Notes under the pieces: model-generated | What the model was told of the DNA's origin: nothing | The model's input: only the letters and a program-made list of their open reading frames with translations | Databases searched by the model: none | Made by a program: the position numbers and the translations under genes | Part shown: piece after piece, positions 31,751 to 39,454 of the stretch | How the letters are laid out: every line of letters begins with the position of its first letter | How positions within the stretch are numbered: position 1 is the first letter of the stretch | NCBI RefSeq assembly: GCF_001418565.1 | Contig: NZ_LIQQ01000027.1 | Span: 25,543 to 89,542 of the forward strand | Length of the DNA: 64,000 bases | Reading direction: 5' to 3' | From: Streptomyces graminilatus | GTDB taxonomy: Bacteria; Actinomycetota; Actinomycetes; Streptomycetales; Streptomycetaceae

Positions 31751-32197
31751 ATGTCTGCACCTGTCATCGAGCGAGTGTCGGCAAGGACACTCGTCGAACC
31801 GGCGTTCTTCACACGGCTCAGCCGCCGTGTGGCCACGGTCAACGGCCTGGGTCAAGAGGAGGCGGAGCGGGTCACGGATCAGGCTCTCGCCTATCTCGCG
31901 GCCAGCGCGCTGAAGGGGCCCGACGTCGGGGCCTTCGGCCCGAGTCCGGCCGTGGACAAGGGCGTGCACGCCTTCCTGGAGTACACCCGTCAGTATGACC
32001 ACTTCTTCGCGTCACGTGGTTGGAAGAAAGTGCACCACAACCCCACGGACGTGCCCGGCCGGGAATACGAGCCCGCTGCGGTACTCATCCCGCGCACGCT
32101 GCGAGGGATCGAGTCGGCCGGGTTCGTGATCGACCCCGAGCTGTGGGCGGCTGACAAGGCCGAGTGCAACGAGCTTCCGTGCGGGGATCACGGCTGA
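31751..32197 (+). CDS. Glycine-rich-domain-like protein of actinobacteria
   Basis: 148 residues from ATG at 31,751 with GAGGAG upstream. RLSRRVATVNGLGQEEAERV, GVHAFLEYTRQYDHFFASRG and KKVHHNPTDVPG match a Streptomyces family annotated as glycine-rich domain-containing proteins with a conserved His-His and aromatic core. Function not known. It lies directly after the tRNA-like gene, in the cargo end of the prophage. Confidence 0.55.
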   Translation: MSAPVIERVSARTLVEPAFFTRLSRRVATVNGLGQEEAERVTDQALAYLAASALKGPDVGAFGPSPAVDKGVHAFLEYTRQYDHFFASRGWKKVHHNPTDVPGREYEPAAVLIPRTLRGIESAGFVIDPELWAADKAECNELPCGDHG

Positions 32198-32218
32198 GCC
32201 GAGATCACTGTCTGACGT

Positions 32219-32248
32219 CGGTCCCCGCCCTACTGTGGGCGGGGACCG
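32219..32248 (+). terminator. Strong hairpin after 31,751 gene
   Basis: CGGTCCCCGCCC-TACTGT-GGGCGGGGACCG, a 12-bp perfect stem between two rightward genes. Confidence 0.7.
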
Positions 32249-32266
32249 GCTGCGTTAGGAGAGAAG

Positions 32267-32722
32267 ATGGCCCAGACCCTCACTGGAACCGGACGAGTGA
32301 CGATCTTCCCGTTCTTACATGACTGGAGCACCGGTTCCCGGTGCGTTCTCGCATACTCAACAACGGACGGGGGCCTAACTGCTGTCATGGGGGTCATCCC
32401 CATCGAAGGCAACGTGTTCGAACCGGGGGACCTCTTCGCCCTGGCCGGAAGGCACGGCTTCGTCGGCGAGTGGAAGGGCGACCACAAGCAGCGGTGCGGC
32501 TGCTGGCTCGCCTGCACCGGCTACAGCTCGCGGACCGTGAGAAAGCCAGGCACCATCGATGTGCCTAACGCCCCGTGGGCAGTCGATATGGCGTCAACGG
32601 TCGTGATGGACAGCTCGTACTACGGCCACAAGTCGGTGTTCGCCGGCCGCTTCAGCTCCGTCGACCAAGATCTGATGACACAGGCCCGTGCACTCGTCCC
32701 GGTACCTGTACCTGCTGCATGA
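32267..32722 (+). CDS. Unknown protein
   Basis: 151 residues, AGGAGAGAAG before ATG. TGRVTIFPFLHDWSTGSRCV, GDLFALAGRHGFVGEWKGDH, then RCGCWLACTG. No recognised domain. It forms a one-gene unit closed by a terminator shared with the convergent DUF2637-like gene. Confidence 0.5.
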   Translation: MAQTLTGTGRVTIFPFLHDWSTGSRCVLAYSTTDGGLTAVMGVIPIEGNVFEPGDLFALAGRHGFVGEWKGDHKQRCGCWLACTGYSSRTVRKPGTIDVPNAPWAVDMASTVVMDSSYYGHKSVFAGRFSSVDQDLMTQARALVPVPVPAA

Positions 32723-32770
32723 ATGAATTACCCTCGGCCTGGCCGAGGGGACCATCCGAGTCCCGGAGGT

Positions 32771-32809
32771 CAGAGAACCCCCCCACTGACCCTGTGGGGG
32801 GGTTCTCTG
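32771..32809. terminator. Bidirectional terminator between convergent genes
   Basis: CAGAGAACCCCCCCAC-TGACCCT-GTGGGGGGGTTCTCTG, a 16-bp perfect stem midway between stops at 32,722 (+) and 32,822 (-). Confidence 0.85.
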
Positions 32810-32821
32810 CTTTCCGGCCTG

Positions 32822-33619
32822 TTATGCGCTCAGAGGCAGCATGCCGGCCGTCAACTGAGGTTCGGCAGGCCTATGGCGGTAGTAGGTGGCTTGAGAGATG
32901 CCAACGCTCTTGCAGACGTTCTCAACAGTCGCCTTCTCTCCCTTCGCAGCGAGAGCCTTTCGGGCCTGGTCGATCCGCTGAGTGAGAGCCAGCGTCCGAG
33001 GCTGGGCCTCCTCCTCCCTGAGAGAGTCGTCCAGGACCCCAGTGACTTTCGCGGCTGCCGCAGACAACTCCTCTGCGGTGTCGGCAGCTCTCACCACCTC
33101 GACAAGGACCGCACCAGCACGAGAGACCAGAGCCGCGCTCTCTGAGGCAACGAGAGCCGTCGTGAGGCTCTTGATCGTCTCTCGGGCCTCAGTCAGTTCC
33201 TCAGAGGCAGAACGGACCTCGGATGGAGTCTCAGCCATGTGAATGAGGTGGGCGATCACGAGAGGCGGAATGCAGGAGACAGCCACCACCAGGGCCGCGG
33301 AAGTCCCCATGTAGCTCTGCTCGATCAGGTGAGAGATCGACTGGGCAGACATCGCGAGAACGAGAGCCAGCACACCGCCAATGAGAGCTGTCCTCTCGCC
33401 GGACAGCCGCATCTTGCGGCGGTACCACGAGATGGCACCAGCCGCGAGGGCGTACACCGAGAGGCAGACCGGCATGGCGGGGGCATACCTCTCACTCCAC
33501 CCAGCGGTGCGAGCTAGGGCCACTTCTCCGGGGATGGAGAGGTATAGCGCTGCGAGTACAGCGGCGGGGATGGCGACGTACAGGACTGCCTTGATGTACC
33601 AGGGCACAGCTCTAGACAT
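32822..33619 (-). CDS. DUF2637-like membrane protein with C-terminal HTH
   Basis: 265 residues. Four hydrophobic segments in the first 135 residues (AVLYVAIPAAVLAALYLSI; MPVCLSVYALAAGAISWY; TALIGGVLALVLAMSAQSI; AALVVAVSCIPPLVIAHLIH). A helical Glu/Ala/Ser-rich linker follows, then a short HTH near the end (ATVENVCKSVGISQATYYRH). Membrane spread-type proteins with this layout are typical of Streptomyces conjugative plasmids and integrative elements. In a prophage this is unusual. The HTH could bind element DNA at the membrane. Confidence 0.65.
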   Translation of the reverse strand: MSRAVPWYIKAVLYVAIPAAVLAALYLSIPGEVALARTAGWSERYAPAMPVCLSVYALAAGAISWYRRKMRLSGERTALIGGVLALVLAMSAQSISHLIEQSYMGTSAALVVAVSCIPPLVIAHLIHMAETPSEVRSASEELTEARETIKSLTTALVASESAALVSRAGAVLVEVVRAADTAEELSAAAAKVTGVLDDSLREEEAQPRTLALTQRIDQARKALAAKGEKATVENVCKSVGISQATYYRHRPAEPQLTAGMLPLSA

Positions 33620-33650
33620 GAGTGTCCTCTCAAATGTGCTTGGGGGGGAG

Positions 33651-34517
33651 TTAGACGCCGAGGAACGAGGCGGCGCGGCCCATCTCGTCCTTGCAGTTGC
33701 GGCAGACGCCGCCGTGGTGGCCGAGAGGGAAGATCACCGCACAGACCTCGCAGGCAACCCGCTCAACGGGCTTGGAGGTCTGCTGATGACGGACAGACCT
33801 CTCCGGGGTGAAGTGCTTCAGCCGGTGAGAGATCAGACCTGCAACCGAGTCGATCGGACCAGGGAGGGCAGCGGTGAGGCACTTAAGGATCTCGTCGCTT
33901 CGGTAGTCCTCGCGCAGCCACGGCACGACCTTGGGGGCCAGGCGGGCAATCTCCTGGTCCGTGAGAGGCAGGCTCTTGTGCAGGCTCAGCCGCTCAAGGA
34001 TGCGGCGCCCTTCACGGGCCATCTCGCGATCGATCTTGTGCAGGAAGGCGGCTTCTCCCTCCCCGCCCTTCTCGGGGCTTTGGGGTGTGAGCGGAGCCAG
34101 GTCCTGAGCATCGCTCGGGGGTGGGGTGATGTCTTTCTTGCTCTTCGTCTTTCTCCCTATGGGAGAGGCGCCGACGGCCCGACCACTCGCCACACCGGCC
34201 GCCGGGAACCGGTCAGTCGGAGCTTCAGGGGTATCCGTGACAGTCGTGATGGTGACCCACCGGCCAGTCTCCGGGTCCTGCACCTTGGCGCGCTTGACGT
34301 AGCCAGCCTCGATCAGCTCGTTCATGGCTTTCGAGACAGAACGCCGGCCGTTGGAGACCTGCGCGGCGATCCTGTCGACCGTCGCCCCGGCGCCATCAGG
34401 CAAGGAGAGCAAACGCGTCAGCAGGCCCACGGCCTCAAGAGAGAGGATGCCGTGACGTGCGATTGTGTTGGGTATCTGGACATAGCCAGATGAGCGATTG
34501 GTACGCTTGACCTGCAT
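33651..34517 (-). CDS. Winged-helix protein of actinobacterial mobile elements
   Basis: 288 residues from ATG at 34,517. The N-terminal winged helix (VQIPNTIARHGILSLEAVGL, LPDGAGATVDRIAAQVSNGR, SVSKAMNELIEAGYVKRAKV) resembles replication-initiator or MarR-like helix-turn-helix domains. A disordered Pro/Ser linker, a helical domain (ILERLSLHKSLPLTDQEIAR) and a C-terminal zinc ribbon (CEVCAVIFPLGHHGGVCRNC) follow. This architecture is common on Streptomyces plasmids next to DUF2637/Spd-like proteins, as here. Likely a regulator or replication protein of the element. Confidence 0.6.
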   Translation of the reverse strand: MQVKRTNRSSGYVQIPNTIARHGILSLEAVGLLTRLLSLPDGAGATVDRIAAQVSNGRRSVSKAMNELIEAGYVKRAKVQDPETGRWVTITTVTDTPEAPTDRFPAAGVASGRAVGASPIGRKTKSKKDITPPPSDAQDLAPLTPQSPEKGGEGEAAFLHKIDREMAREGRRILERLSLHKSLPLTDQEIARLAPKVVPWLREDYRSDEILKCLTAALPGPIDSVAGLISHRLKHFTPERSVRHQQTSKPVERVACEVCAVIFPLGHHGGVCRNCKDEMGRAASFLGV

Positions 34518-34841
34518 CGAAGACCTAGACCTCTTCGGTTGCACTGACCCCCGCGAGGTACCAGCCTCAAGGGGGTCGCTTATGGGTGATGTAGTTGAGT
34601 GGGTGACGGTTGAGTGGGTGAGGACCGTAGCATGATCGACCGGCCTCCGGTCAACCCCCTACCGCGCCTCCTGTCCCCTGATGTGCCGCACTGGACCGTC
34701 GCGGGCTCCCTCCGCAGACTCAGCAGAATCTCAGCAGAGCAACCATCACGCACTACATCCAAGAGGCACGAACGAGCACAACAAAAAGGCCCTGACCAGG
34801 GCGTTTGACCAGGTCAGAGCCTCGTGCTATTAACGGCCCGA
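34518..34841. other. Right end of the prophage, no gene seen
   Basis: About 320 bp between the winged-helix gene and the interrupted host gene. It contains a tandem pair of GTTGAGTGGGTGA (34,594 and 34,609) and a small hairpin GCCCTG-ACC-AGGGC (34,793). The phage-host junction lies at about 34,842-34,850, where the phosphoribosyltransferase reading frame stops matching its family. No integrase gene is present at this end. Confidence 0.55.
34594..34621 (+). repeat. Tandem GTTGAGTGGGTGA
   Basis: Two exact copies, 15 bases apart start to start. They differ from the early-region 13-mer GTTGAGTCGGTGA by one base and are oriented on the plus strand, toward the attachment end. Confidence 0.6.
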
Positions 34842-35063
34842 TTAAACCTCGACGTTCACCAGGTGGATGTTCTTGCACTCAAGCGCGTACGCGAGACCGC
34901 CCGCGACGAACACACCACCGCGCGCGATGCTGAGGACGACATCGGGCTCGTACCCGTCGTCGGCGATGGTCTGTGCGAGCTCACGGACGGCGAGACCGAA
35001 CTGCTCGTAGGAGAGGTTCTCCCGTATGACTGCCGGGTCTGCCGGGTCTGCCATGTCCGTCAT
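34842..35063 (-). pseudogene. Phosphoribosyltransferase gene cut by prophage integration
   Basis: 73 residues from the ATG that overlaps the dcd stop (ATGA). RENLSYEQFGLAVRELAQTI, DGYEPDVVLSIARGGVFVAG and ALECKNIHLVNVE are the N-terminal third of the conserved actinobacterial phosphoribosyltransferase that follows dcd in Streptomyces, normally about 165 residues. After NVE it reads one codon and a stop. The PRPP-binding loop (usually a VLIADDVADTGKT-like motif) and everything after it are missing. The missing part should be at the other end of the prophage, beyond the left edge of the window. Confidence 0.75.
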
Positions 35064-35635
35064 ACCTGCGTCCGGTGGAAGTTGAGGAAGGACCGGGAGG
35101 CGGTGGGGCCGCGCTGCCCCTGGTACCGGGAGCCGTACCGCTCGCTGCCGTACGGGAACTCGGCCGACGAGCTGAGCTGGAACAGACACAACTGCCCGAT
35201 CTTCATACCGGGCCAGAGCTTGATGGGCAGCGTCGCGAGGTTGGAGAGTTCGAGCGTCACGTGCCCGGAGAACCCGGGGTCGATGAACCCTGCGGTGGAG
35301 TGGGTGACGAGCCCGAGCCGCCCGAGCGAGCTCTTGCCCTCAAGCCGGGAGGCAAGGTTGTCGGGAAGAGTGATGACTTCATACGTGGAGGCGAGCACGA
35401 ACTCCCCGGGGTGGAGGATGAACGGCTCGTCGCCCTCGGGCTCGACGAGCCGCGTGAGGTCGGACTGCTCGATCGACGGGTCGATGTGGGGGTAGCGGTG
35501 GTTCTCGAACACCCGGAAGAAGCGGTCGAGGCGCACGTCGACGCTCGACGGCTGCACCATGGATTCGTCGTAGGGATCGATCCGTACTCGCCCGGAGTCG
35601 ATCTCGGCCCGGATGTCCTTGTCTGAGAGAAGCAC
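35060..35635 (-). CDS. dcd: dCTP deaminase
   Basis: 191 residues, the usual length for actinobacterial Dcd. Recognisable motifs in order: [79 protein letters not shown] and [15 protein letters not shown]. It converts dCTP to dUTP (or to dUMP in bifunctional forms) in dTMP synthesis. Strongly conserved host gene; its position beside tRNA-Gly and the phosphoribosyltransferase identifies the chromosomal locus. Confidence 0.96.
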   Translation of the reverse strand: MLLSDKDIRAEIDSGRVRIDPYDESMVQPSSVDVRLDRFFRVFENHRYPHIDPSIEQSDLTRLVEPEGDEPFILHPGEFVLASTYEVITLPDNLASRLEGKSSLGRLGLVTHSTAGFIDPGFSGHVTLELSNLATLPIKLWPGMKIGQLCLFQLSSSAEFPYGSERYGSRYQGQRGPTASRSFLNFHRTQV

Positions 35636-35729
35636 GCCCCGAGGATACGCAAGACGCGCGAACCCGACACCACCGGCCGGTTCCGCGCGCCTGCCACTCC
35701 CTCTACCTACTCCACTTGGTGCTTCTACT

Positions 35730-35987
35730 TCACTTGGTGCTGGTGCTCCGCTGCTGTTCCAACTGCTGCTCCAACGTCACTGGCACCACACTGCGGAGCC
35801 GCGCGCAGCGCGGACACCGGACCAGCCGGCCGGGGCCGAGCCGCTCGGCCTGCTGCATCGGGAACGAAGCGGTGCTGAACACGTGCCCTTCGGCACAACG
35901 GACGACGGTGCGCTCGATCAAGTCCTCAGAGTCCCTTCCCCAAGAGCCGTCGCCGGTCACTGTCGAGACCGACGAGGAAAGCCACAT
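35730..35987 (-). CDS. Small conserved Streptomyces protein
   Basis: 85 residues from ATG at 35,987; the true start may be a later GTG or TTG near the TTGATCGAGCGC codons. The C-terminal core [20 protein letters not shown], then [18 protein letters not shown], is a zinc-ribbon-like pattern that I recognise as conserved in Streptomyces. Function unknown. It lies between dcd and tRNA-Gly. Confidence 0.55.
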   Translation of the reverse strand: MWLSSSVSTVTGDGSWGRDSEDLIERTVVRCAEGHVFSTASFPMQQAERLGPGRLVRCPRCARLRSVVPVTLEQQLEQQRSTSTK

Positions 35988-36270
35988 TACGGGACGAAAA
36001 GGGCCACCCCTCAGGCGGCACTCCGATCCCGCCCAGCCCCTCTTCCGCGCCCCCACCGTACGCCCCAACTCCGGCCACCCGCAGCCGGGTCGCGCCGCGA
36101 AAACGCGTCCGATCCGGGTTCGGCCGGGGCATGGTTCGCGCCCGTTTTCCACCTGGAACACCCTCGGAATCCCCCGGAAACGGGAGCAGGCCCCACGGCT
36201 TCGAGACCGGGGGCCTGGCGTACGGTAGAGTGACTGAGCGTTCGGACATCGGTTCAGACCGGCGTCTTAC

Positions 36271-36344
36271 GCGGGTGTAGTTTAGTGGTAGAACATCAGC
36301 TTCCCAAGCTGAGAGTGCGAGTTCGATTCTCGTCACCCGCTCCA
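36271..36344 (+). tRNA. tRNA-Gly (anticodon CCC)
   Basis: Acceptor GCGGGTG/CACCCGC, D arm, anticodon arm TCAGC-TTCCCAA-GCTGA with anticodon CCC, T arm GCGAG-TTCGATT-CTCGT, and an encoded CCA. A terminator follows (ACCCCAGG...CCTGGGGT then TTTATTTATT at about 36,350-36,380). Its 3' 46 bases are repeated at 43,635-43,680, showing it was the attachment site of an element. Confidence 0.95.
36299..36344 (+). repeat. Attachment-site direct repeat, tRNA end
   Basis: Matches 43,635-43,680 at 45 of 46 bases (A/G difference in the anticodon loop). Marks the left boundary of a tRNA-Gly-integrated island of about 7.3 kb. Confidence 0.8.
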
Positions 36345-36351
36345 TATTGAA

Positions 36352-36383
36352 ACCCCAGGTCAGTGGCCTGGGGTTTATTTATT
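36352..36383 (+). terminator. tRNA-Gly terminator
   Basis: AACCCCAGG-TCAGTGG-CCTGGGGTTTATTT; stem of nine pairs followed by a T-rich tail. A related but decayed copy occurs at about 61,133-61,170 (ACCCCAGGTCGGAGACCCTTGGGTTCTTTG). Confidence 0.75.
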
Positions 36384-36437
36384 GTCTAGTCCAATCCTGG
36401 GCAGCGCGCCCTCCGCGCGGTCAGCTTCCTCACCCCT

Positions 36438-36495
36438 GGCAAGTTTCGGCAAGTTCCTCGCTCCCCGGCTCCGTCGCGGGCAAGCTCTGGCACAG
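36438..36495 (+). promoter_or_regulatory. GGCAAG-type operator repeats
   Basis: GGCAAGTTTC, GGCAAGTTCC and GGGCAAGCTCTGGCAC occur within 60 bp upstream of the gene at 36,526. The same word GGGCAAGTTCCGGCAC occurs upstream of 38,214. Repeats are in direct orientation. Likely binding sites of the adjacent XRE regulator. Confidence 0.5.
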
Positions 36496-36525
36496 CGATC
36501 GTTACCGGCATTCGAGGAGGACATC

Positions 36526-36756
36526 ATGGCCCTGCGTAAGCTCGGTAAGGACCCGGAGAGTCCCAGCGGCGGCTCCCCCACCATCTACCTCGACGAGGAG
36601 AAGGACAGCTACCTCGTTCAGGGGCTGAAGGTGGAGAACATCGAGCGCCTCGGGCAGATGGACATCCCCGGTCATGAATCGGTGGTGGAGATCCCCCGGC
36701 GCATGGTGCAGTTCTTCCTGGAGGTGAAGAAGGTTGACGAGGACCCCGACGTTTGA
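36526..36756 (+). CDS. Small XRE-associated protein
   Basis: 76 residues, strong SD CGAGGAGGACATC. GGSPTIYLDEEKDSYLVQGL, then MDIPGHESVVEIPRRMVQFF. This is the type of small protein found upstream of DUF6879 and XRE regulators in Streptomyces (WhiJ/AbaA-like gene sets). Overlaps the next gene by 23 bases. Confidence 0.6.
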   Translation: MALRKLGKDPESPSGGSPTIYLDEEKDSYLVQGLKVENIERLGQMDIPGHESVVEIPRRMVQFFLEVKKVDEDPDV

Positions 36757-37246
36757 GGAGTTGTTCCGCGACTGCCAGCGGACGGCCGTCCATCTGGAGA
36801 TGCGAGACGCCTACATGAAGTCGGACCCGGCGTTCGTCGACTGGAAGGCCGGCGCAACGCTCGACCCGGCCGAGCGCTGGGGCGACTGGCTCAGCCTCGC
36901 CACGGAGGCGACTTCGCGAGGCGTCGAAGTGCGCCGGGCGCGTGTCGTCTCGACGCCCGTCAGTGAGTACATCCGCTTCGAGTACGACGTGACGGACGGC
37001 CTCAACATCGCCGCCGGCGAGGACGTGCACTGGCTCTCCCGACGAAACGCAACGGGCCTCGCTCTCCCGGGCAACGACTTCTGGCTCTTCGACTCCAGCC
37101 TCGTTCTCGTCAACCACTTCGATGGCGAGGGCGAGAACATGGAGATGGAACTCACGGAGGACCCCGAGGTCGCGAAGCTGTGCGAGTCGGCCTTCGAGGC
37201 CGTGTGGGCGCGAGCAACACCCCACGCAGAGTTCCAGCCGGACTGA
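36734..37246 (+). CDS. DUF6879-family protein
   Basis: 170 residues. FEELFRDCQRTAVHLEMRDA, then EVRRARVVSTPVSEYIRFEY, GEDVHWLSRRNATGLALPGN and WLFDSSLVLVNHFDGEG are the conserved blocks of DUF6879, a family found next to XRE/DUF5753 regulators in Streptomyces. Role unknown; probably modulates the partner regulator. Confidence 0.8.
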   Translation: MTRTPTFEELFRDCQRTAVHLEMRDAYMKSDPAFVDWKAGATLDPAERWGDWLSLATEATSRGVEVRRARVVSTPVSEYIRFEYDVTDGLNIAAGEDVHWLSRRNATGLALPGNDFWLFDSSLVLVNHFDGEGENMEMELTEDPEVAKLCESAFEAVWARATPHAEFQPD

Positions 37247-37273
37247 CAACTCGAACAGCATCAACCCAACGAC

Positions 37274-38119
37274 ATGACGTCGCCCTCTTCGAGCGTTCAA
37301 GAAGCCCGCAGGGCCCTGGGGAAACGCCTGAGCGAAATCCGGCTCGAAGCCGGGCTCACCAAGCGGGCGTTGGCCACCAGTCTCGGCTGGCACGAGTCGA
37401 AGTGTTCGCGGTTCGAGAGCGGCACCCGCCCGCCCTCGGAGCGCGACCTTCGTGCGTGGGCCGCTGCTTGCGGCGCACAGAGCGTGGCCGAGGATCTCGT
37501 CTCGACGGCCCGTGGCATCGAAGGCATGTACGTCGAGTGGCGCCGGATGGAGCGCACCGGCCTGAAGCAGGCCCAGGAGTCCGTACTCCCCCTCTGGGAA
37601 CGCACCCAGCGCTTCCGTATCTACTCGCCGTGGCTGATTCCCGGCCCCGTGCAGACGGGCTCGTACATCACCGCGCTCCTCACCTCTATTCGCGACCGTC
37701 GCGGCCTCATCGATGACGTGCCGGCGGCTGTCAGGGTGCGCGTGGAGAAGCAGCAGATCGTGTACGGCAACCACACGTTCGCGATCCTCCTGGAAGAGGG
37801 AGCGCTCCGAAAGCGCATAGGCGGCACTGAGGTGATGGCCGGTCAACTCGGCTACCTGCTCAGCGTTATGGCGCTGCCCTCGGTGAGCATCGGCATCATT
37901 CCCGAGGACGCCGACCGTTCAAGCCTCTGGCCTGTCGAGGGGTTCTTCCTGTACGACGACCACACGGTCCACGTCGAACTCGTCTCAGCCCACTTGGCTG
38001 TGACGCAGAAGCACGAACTTGCCATGTATGCCCAGACGTTCACGGATCTGGCCGAACTTGCCGTCTACGGCCCGGCAGCTCGCGAACTCATCACAGCAGC
38101 CATCGACTCCCTGGGGTGA
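37274..38119 (+). CDS. XRE regulator with DUF5753 domain
   Basis: 281 residues. Helix-turn-helix at residues 11-66 (LGKRLSEIRLEAGLTKRALA, SLGWHESKCSRFESGTRPPS). C-terminal DUF5753: RFRIYSPWLIPGPVQTGSYI, QQIVYGNHTFAILLEEGALR, PSVSIGIIPEDADRSSLWPV, FTDLAELAVYGPAARELI. WhiJ-type regulators of this family act with small partner proteins in Streptomyces development and antibiotic control. Candidate target sites are the GGCAAG repeats around 36,440 and 38,124. Confidence 0.88.
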   Translation: MTSPSSSVQEARRALGKRLSEIRLEAGLTKRALATSLGWHESKCSRFESGTRPPSERDLRAWAAACGAQSVAEDLVSTARGIEGMYVEWRRMERTGLKQAQESVLPLWERTQRFRIYSPWLIPGPVQTGSYITALLTSIRDRRGLIDDVPAAVRVRVEKQQIVYGNHTFAILLEEGALRKRIGGTEVMAGQLGYLLSVMALPSVSIGIIPEDADRSSLWPVEGFFLYDDHTVHVELVSAHLAVTQKHELAMYAQTFTDLAELAVYGPAARELITAAIDSLG

Positions 38120-38121
38120 AT

Positions 38122-38140
38122 GCCGGGCAAGTTCCGGCAC
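38122..38140 (+). promoter_or_regulatory. GGGCAAGTTCCGGCAC site
   Basis: Same word as upstream of 36,526, here in the 95-bp gap between the XRE gene and the 38,214 gene, followed by CACTCGTAG. CACTCGTAGA appears again upstream of 39,455. Confidence 0.45.
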
Positions 38141-38213
38141 ACTCGTAGAGCCTCGACCACCGCCCTTTCTAGCGTTATCGGCACGGCTGGAACACGTGCG
38201 CTGAAGGGGCGAA

Positions 38214-38606
38214 GTGGTGATCACTGTGGCAAGTAGTGTCAAGGCGTCGAGAGCAACCGACAGCGCGGGAGCCGAAGTTCTCCCGGTCGACGTCGAGACG
38301 ATTCCGGAGAGCACCGAGGCTGCCCTAGCAATGCAGATGGCCACCTCGACCCGCAAGGACATGGACGTGTCCACGCCGGAGATCATCGGGCACCTCAACC
38401 TTCTCCTCGGCGAGGATCTGGGAGCGGACGAGGACAACGACGTTCGGGAGCTGTTCCGCAAGGCGTACCGGCTCCTCGACCTGAAGAATCGTCCGACCGC
38501 AGAGACTCCGGCATTCGGCACCTTCATCTACCTCCGGGATGCCGCCGACCTCACGCGAAGGCTCCTGTGGGTCTACACCCAGCGCCACGGGCTCGGTGCC
38601 CCGTGA
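38214..38606 (+). CDS. Small regulatory partner protein, paralogue of 30,242 gene
   Basis: 130 residues from GTG with GAAGGGG upstream. STRKDMDVSTPEIIGHLNLL and LGADEDNDVRELFRKAYRLL align with the prophage-encoded 30,242 product over about 100 residues. Unknown fold. Its stop overlaps the GTG start of the next gene. Confidence 0.65.
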   Translation: MVITVASSVKASRATDSAGAEVLPVDVETIPESTEAALAMQMATSTRKDMDVSTPEIIGHLNLLLGEDLGADEDNDVRELFRKAYRLLDLKNRPTAETPAFGTFIYLRDAADLTRRLLWVYTQRHGLGAP

Positions 38607-38986
38607 GTGTCACGGAACTGCTGAAACTCGCGGTCAAGCACGAGGTTCTGACCCCGCGTGGAGCGCTCCACACGGGGATCGCGAGCCTGGCCACCGACCT
38701 CGGCGTCCCTGCGAGCGCCAAGCCCGTGCCGGTCGAAGACCTGCTCGCCCGCCTCAATGACGCGCCCGTCATCGTGTCCGTCACCGAGCAGTTCCCGGAC
38801 GACGGCCGTTCCGGAGGACACCTCGTCATCCTTCGCGGCTACGAGGACGGTCCCGACCCCACCATCTTCATCCGGGACCCATCGGCCTGGGGCCAGACGC
38901 ACGATCGAATCCCCCTGACCCGCCTGTCCCCTTCCTACACCGGCCGCGCGATCACCTTCGCGCCCCTGAACAACGGAGAGTCCTGA
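38603..38986 (+). CDS. C39-like peptidase, C-terminal part only
   Basis: 127 residues from GTG 38,603 (GTGA overlap). The segments VIVSVTEQFPDDGRSGGHLV and TIFIRDPSAWGQTHDRIPLT are the His and Asp/Asn portion of a papain-like C39_2 fold. No Cys is present anywhere in the protein, so the N-terminal half with the nucleophile is missing. Either it is a decayed gene or a non-catalytic domain reused by the XRE gene set. Confidence 0.6.
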   Translation: MSVTELLKLAVKHEVLTPRGALHTGIASLATDLGVPASAKPVPVEDLLARLNDAPVIVSVTEQFPDDGRSGGHLVILRGYEDGPDPTIFIRDPSAWGQTHDRIPLTRLSPSYTGRAITFAPLNNGES

Positions 38987-39348
38987 TGCCCGAGGCAGAC
39001 GGCGACACGACCGAGGCCGCAGGCGGCCGGAGGATCGCCGTACTCGGAGAGATGCTGGAACTGGGCGACGAAGCCGTCGAAGCGCACCGGGAGGTCGGCC
39101 GCATGGCGGCCGAGAACGGCGTCGATCTCGTCGTCGCGGTCGGCGACGCTCTCGCCAAGCAACTCGCCCTCGCGGCGGGAGCTGCAGGCGTACCGGACGT
39201 CGCGGTGGTCGGCGACAACAACACCGCCGCCGCCTATCTGACCTCCATCCTCCGCCCCGGCGACGTCGTTCTCGTGAAGGCATCCCGCGGTGGCCAGCTC
39301 TGGCAGATCGCCCAAGCACTCACCGGGCAGCCCGTCACGGGCCTGTGA
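38986..39348 (+). CDS. MurF C-terminal domain alone
   Basis: 120 residues; ATG overlaps the preceding stop. RRIAVLGEMLELGDEAVEAH, DLVVAVGDALAKQLALAA and ILRPGDVVLVKASRGGQLWQ match the C-terminal domain of UDP-MurNAc-tripeptide D-Ala-D-Ala ligase. The ATP-binding central domain and N-terminal domain are absent, so it cannot be a working ligase. The frame is clean, so it may be maintained. Confidence 0.65.
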   Translation: MPEADGDTTEAAGGRRIAVLGEMLELGDEAVEAHREVGRMAAENGVDLVVAVGDALAKQLALAAGAAGVPDVAVVGDNNTAAAYLTSILRPGDVVLVKASRGGQLWQIAQALTGQPVTGL

Positions 39349-39454
39349 GCGGGTCGTCGGCTTCGCTGGGCGCACCAGGACAGGGCCGGGTCGAGAAACT
39401 CGATTCGATCCCAGACCCGAAAGGCCGTCCGAGCACTCGTAGATACTGGCCGAC

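Noticed and set aside
35926..36345. Minus-strand frame beginning MERVTRIELALSAWEADVLPL across tRNA-Gly
   Set aside because: It is the antisense of the tRNA and its flank, a frequent false gene call; no SD and no protein-like end.
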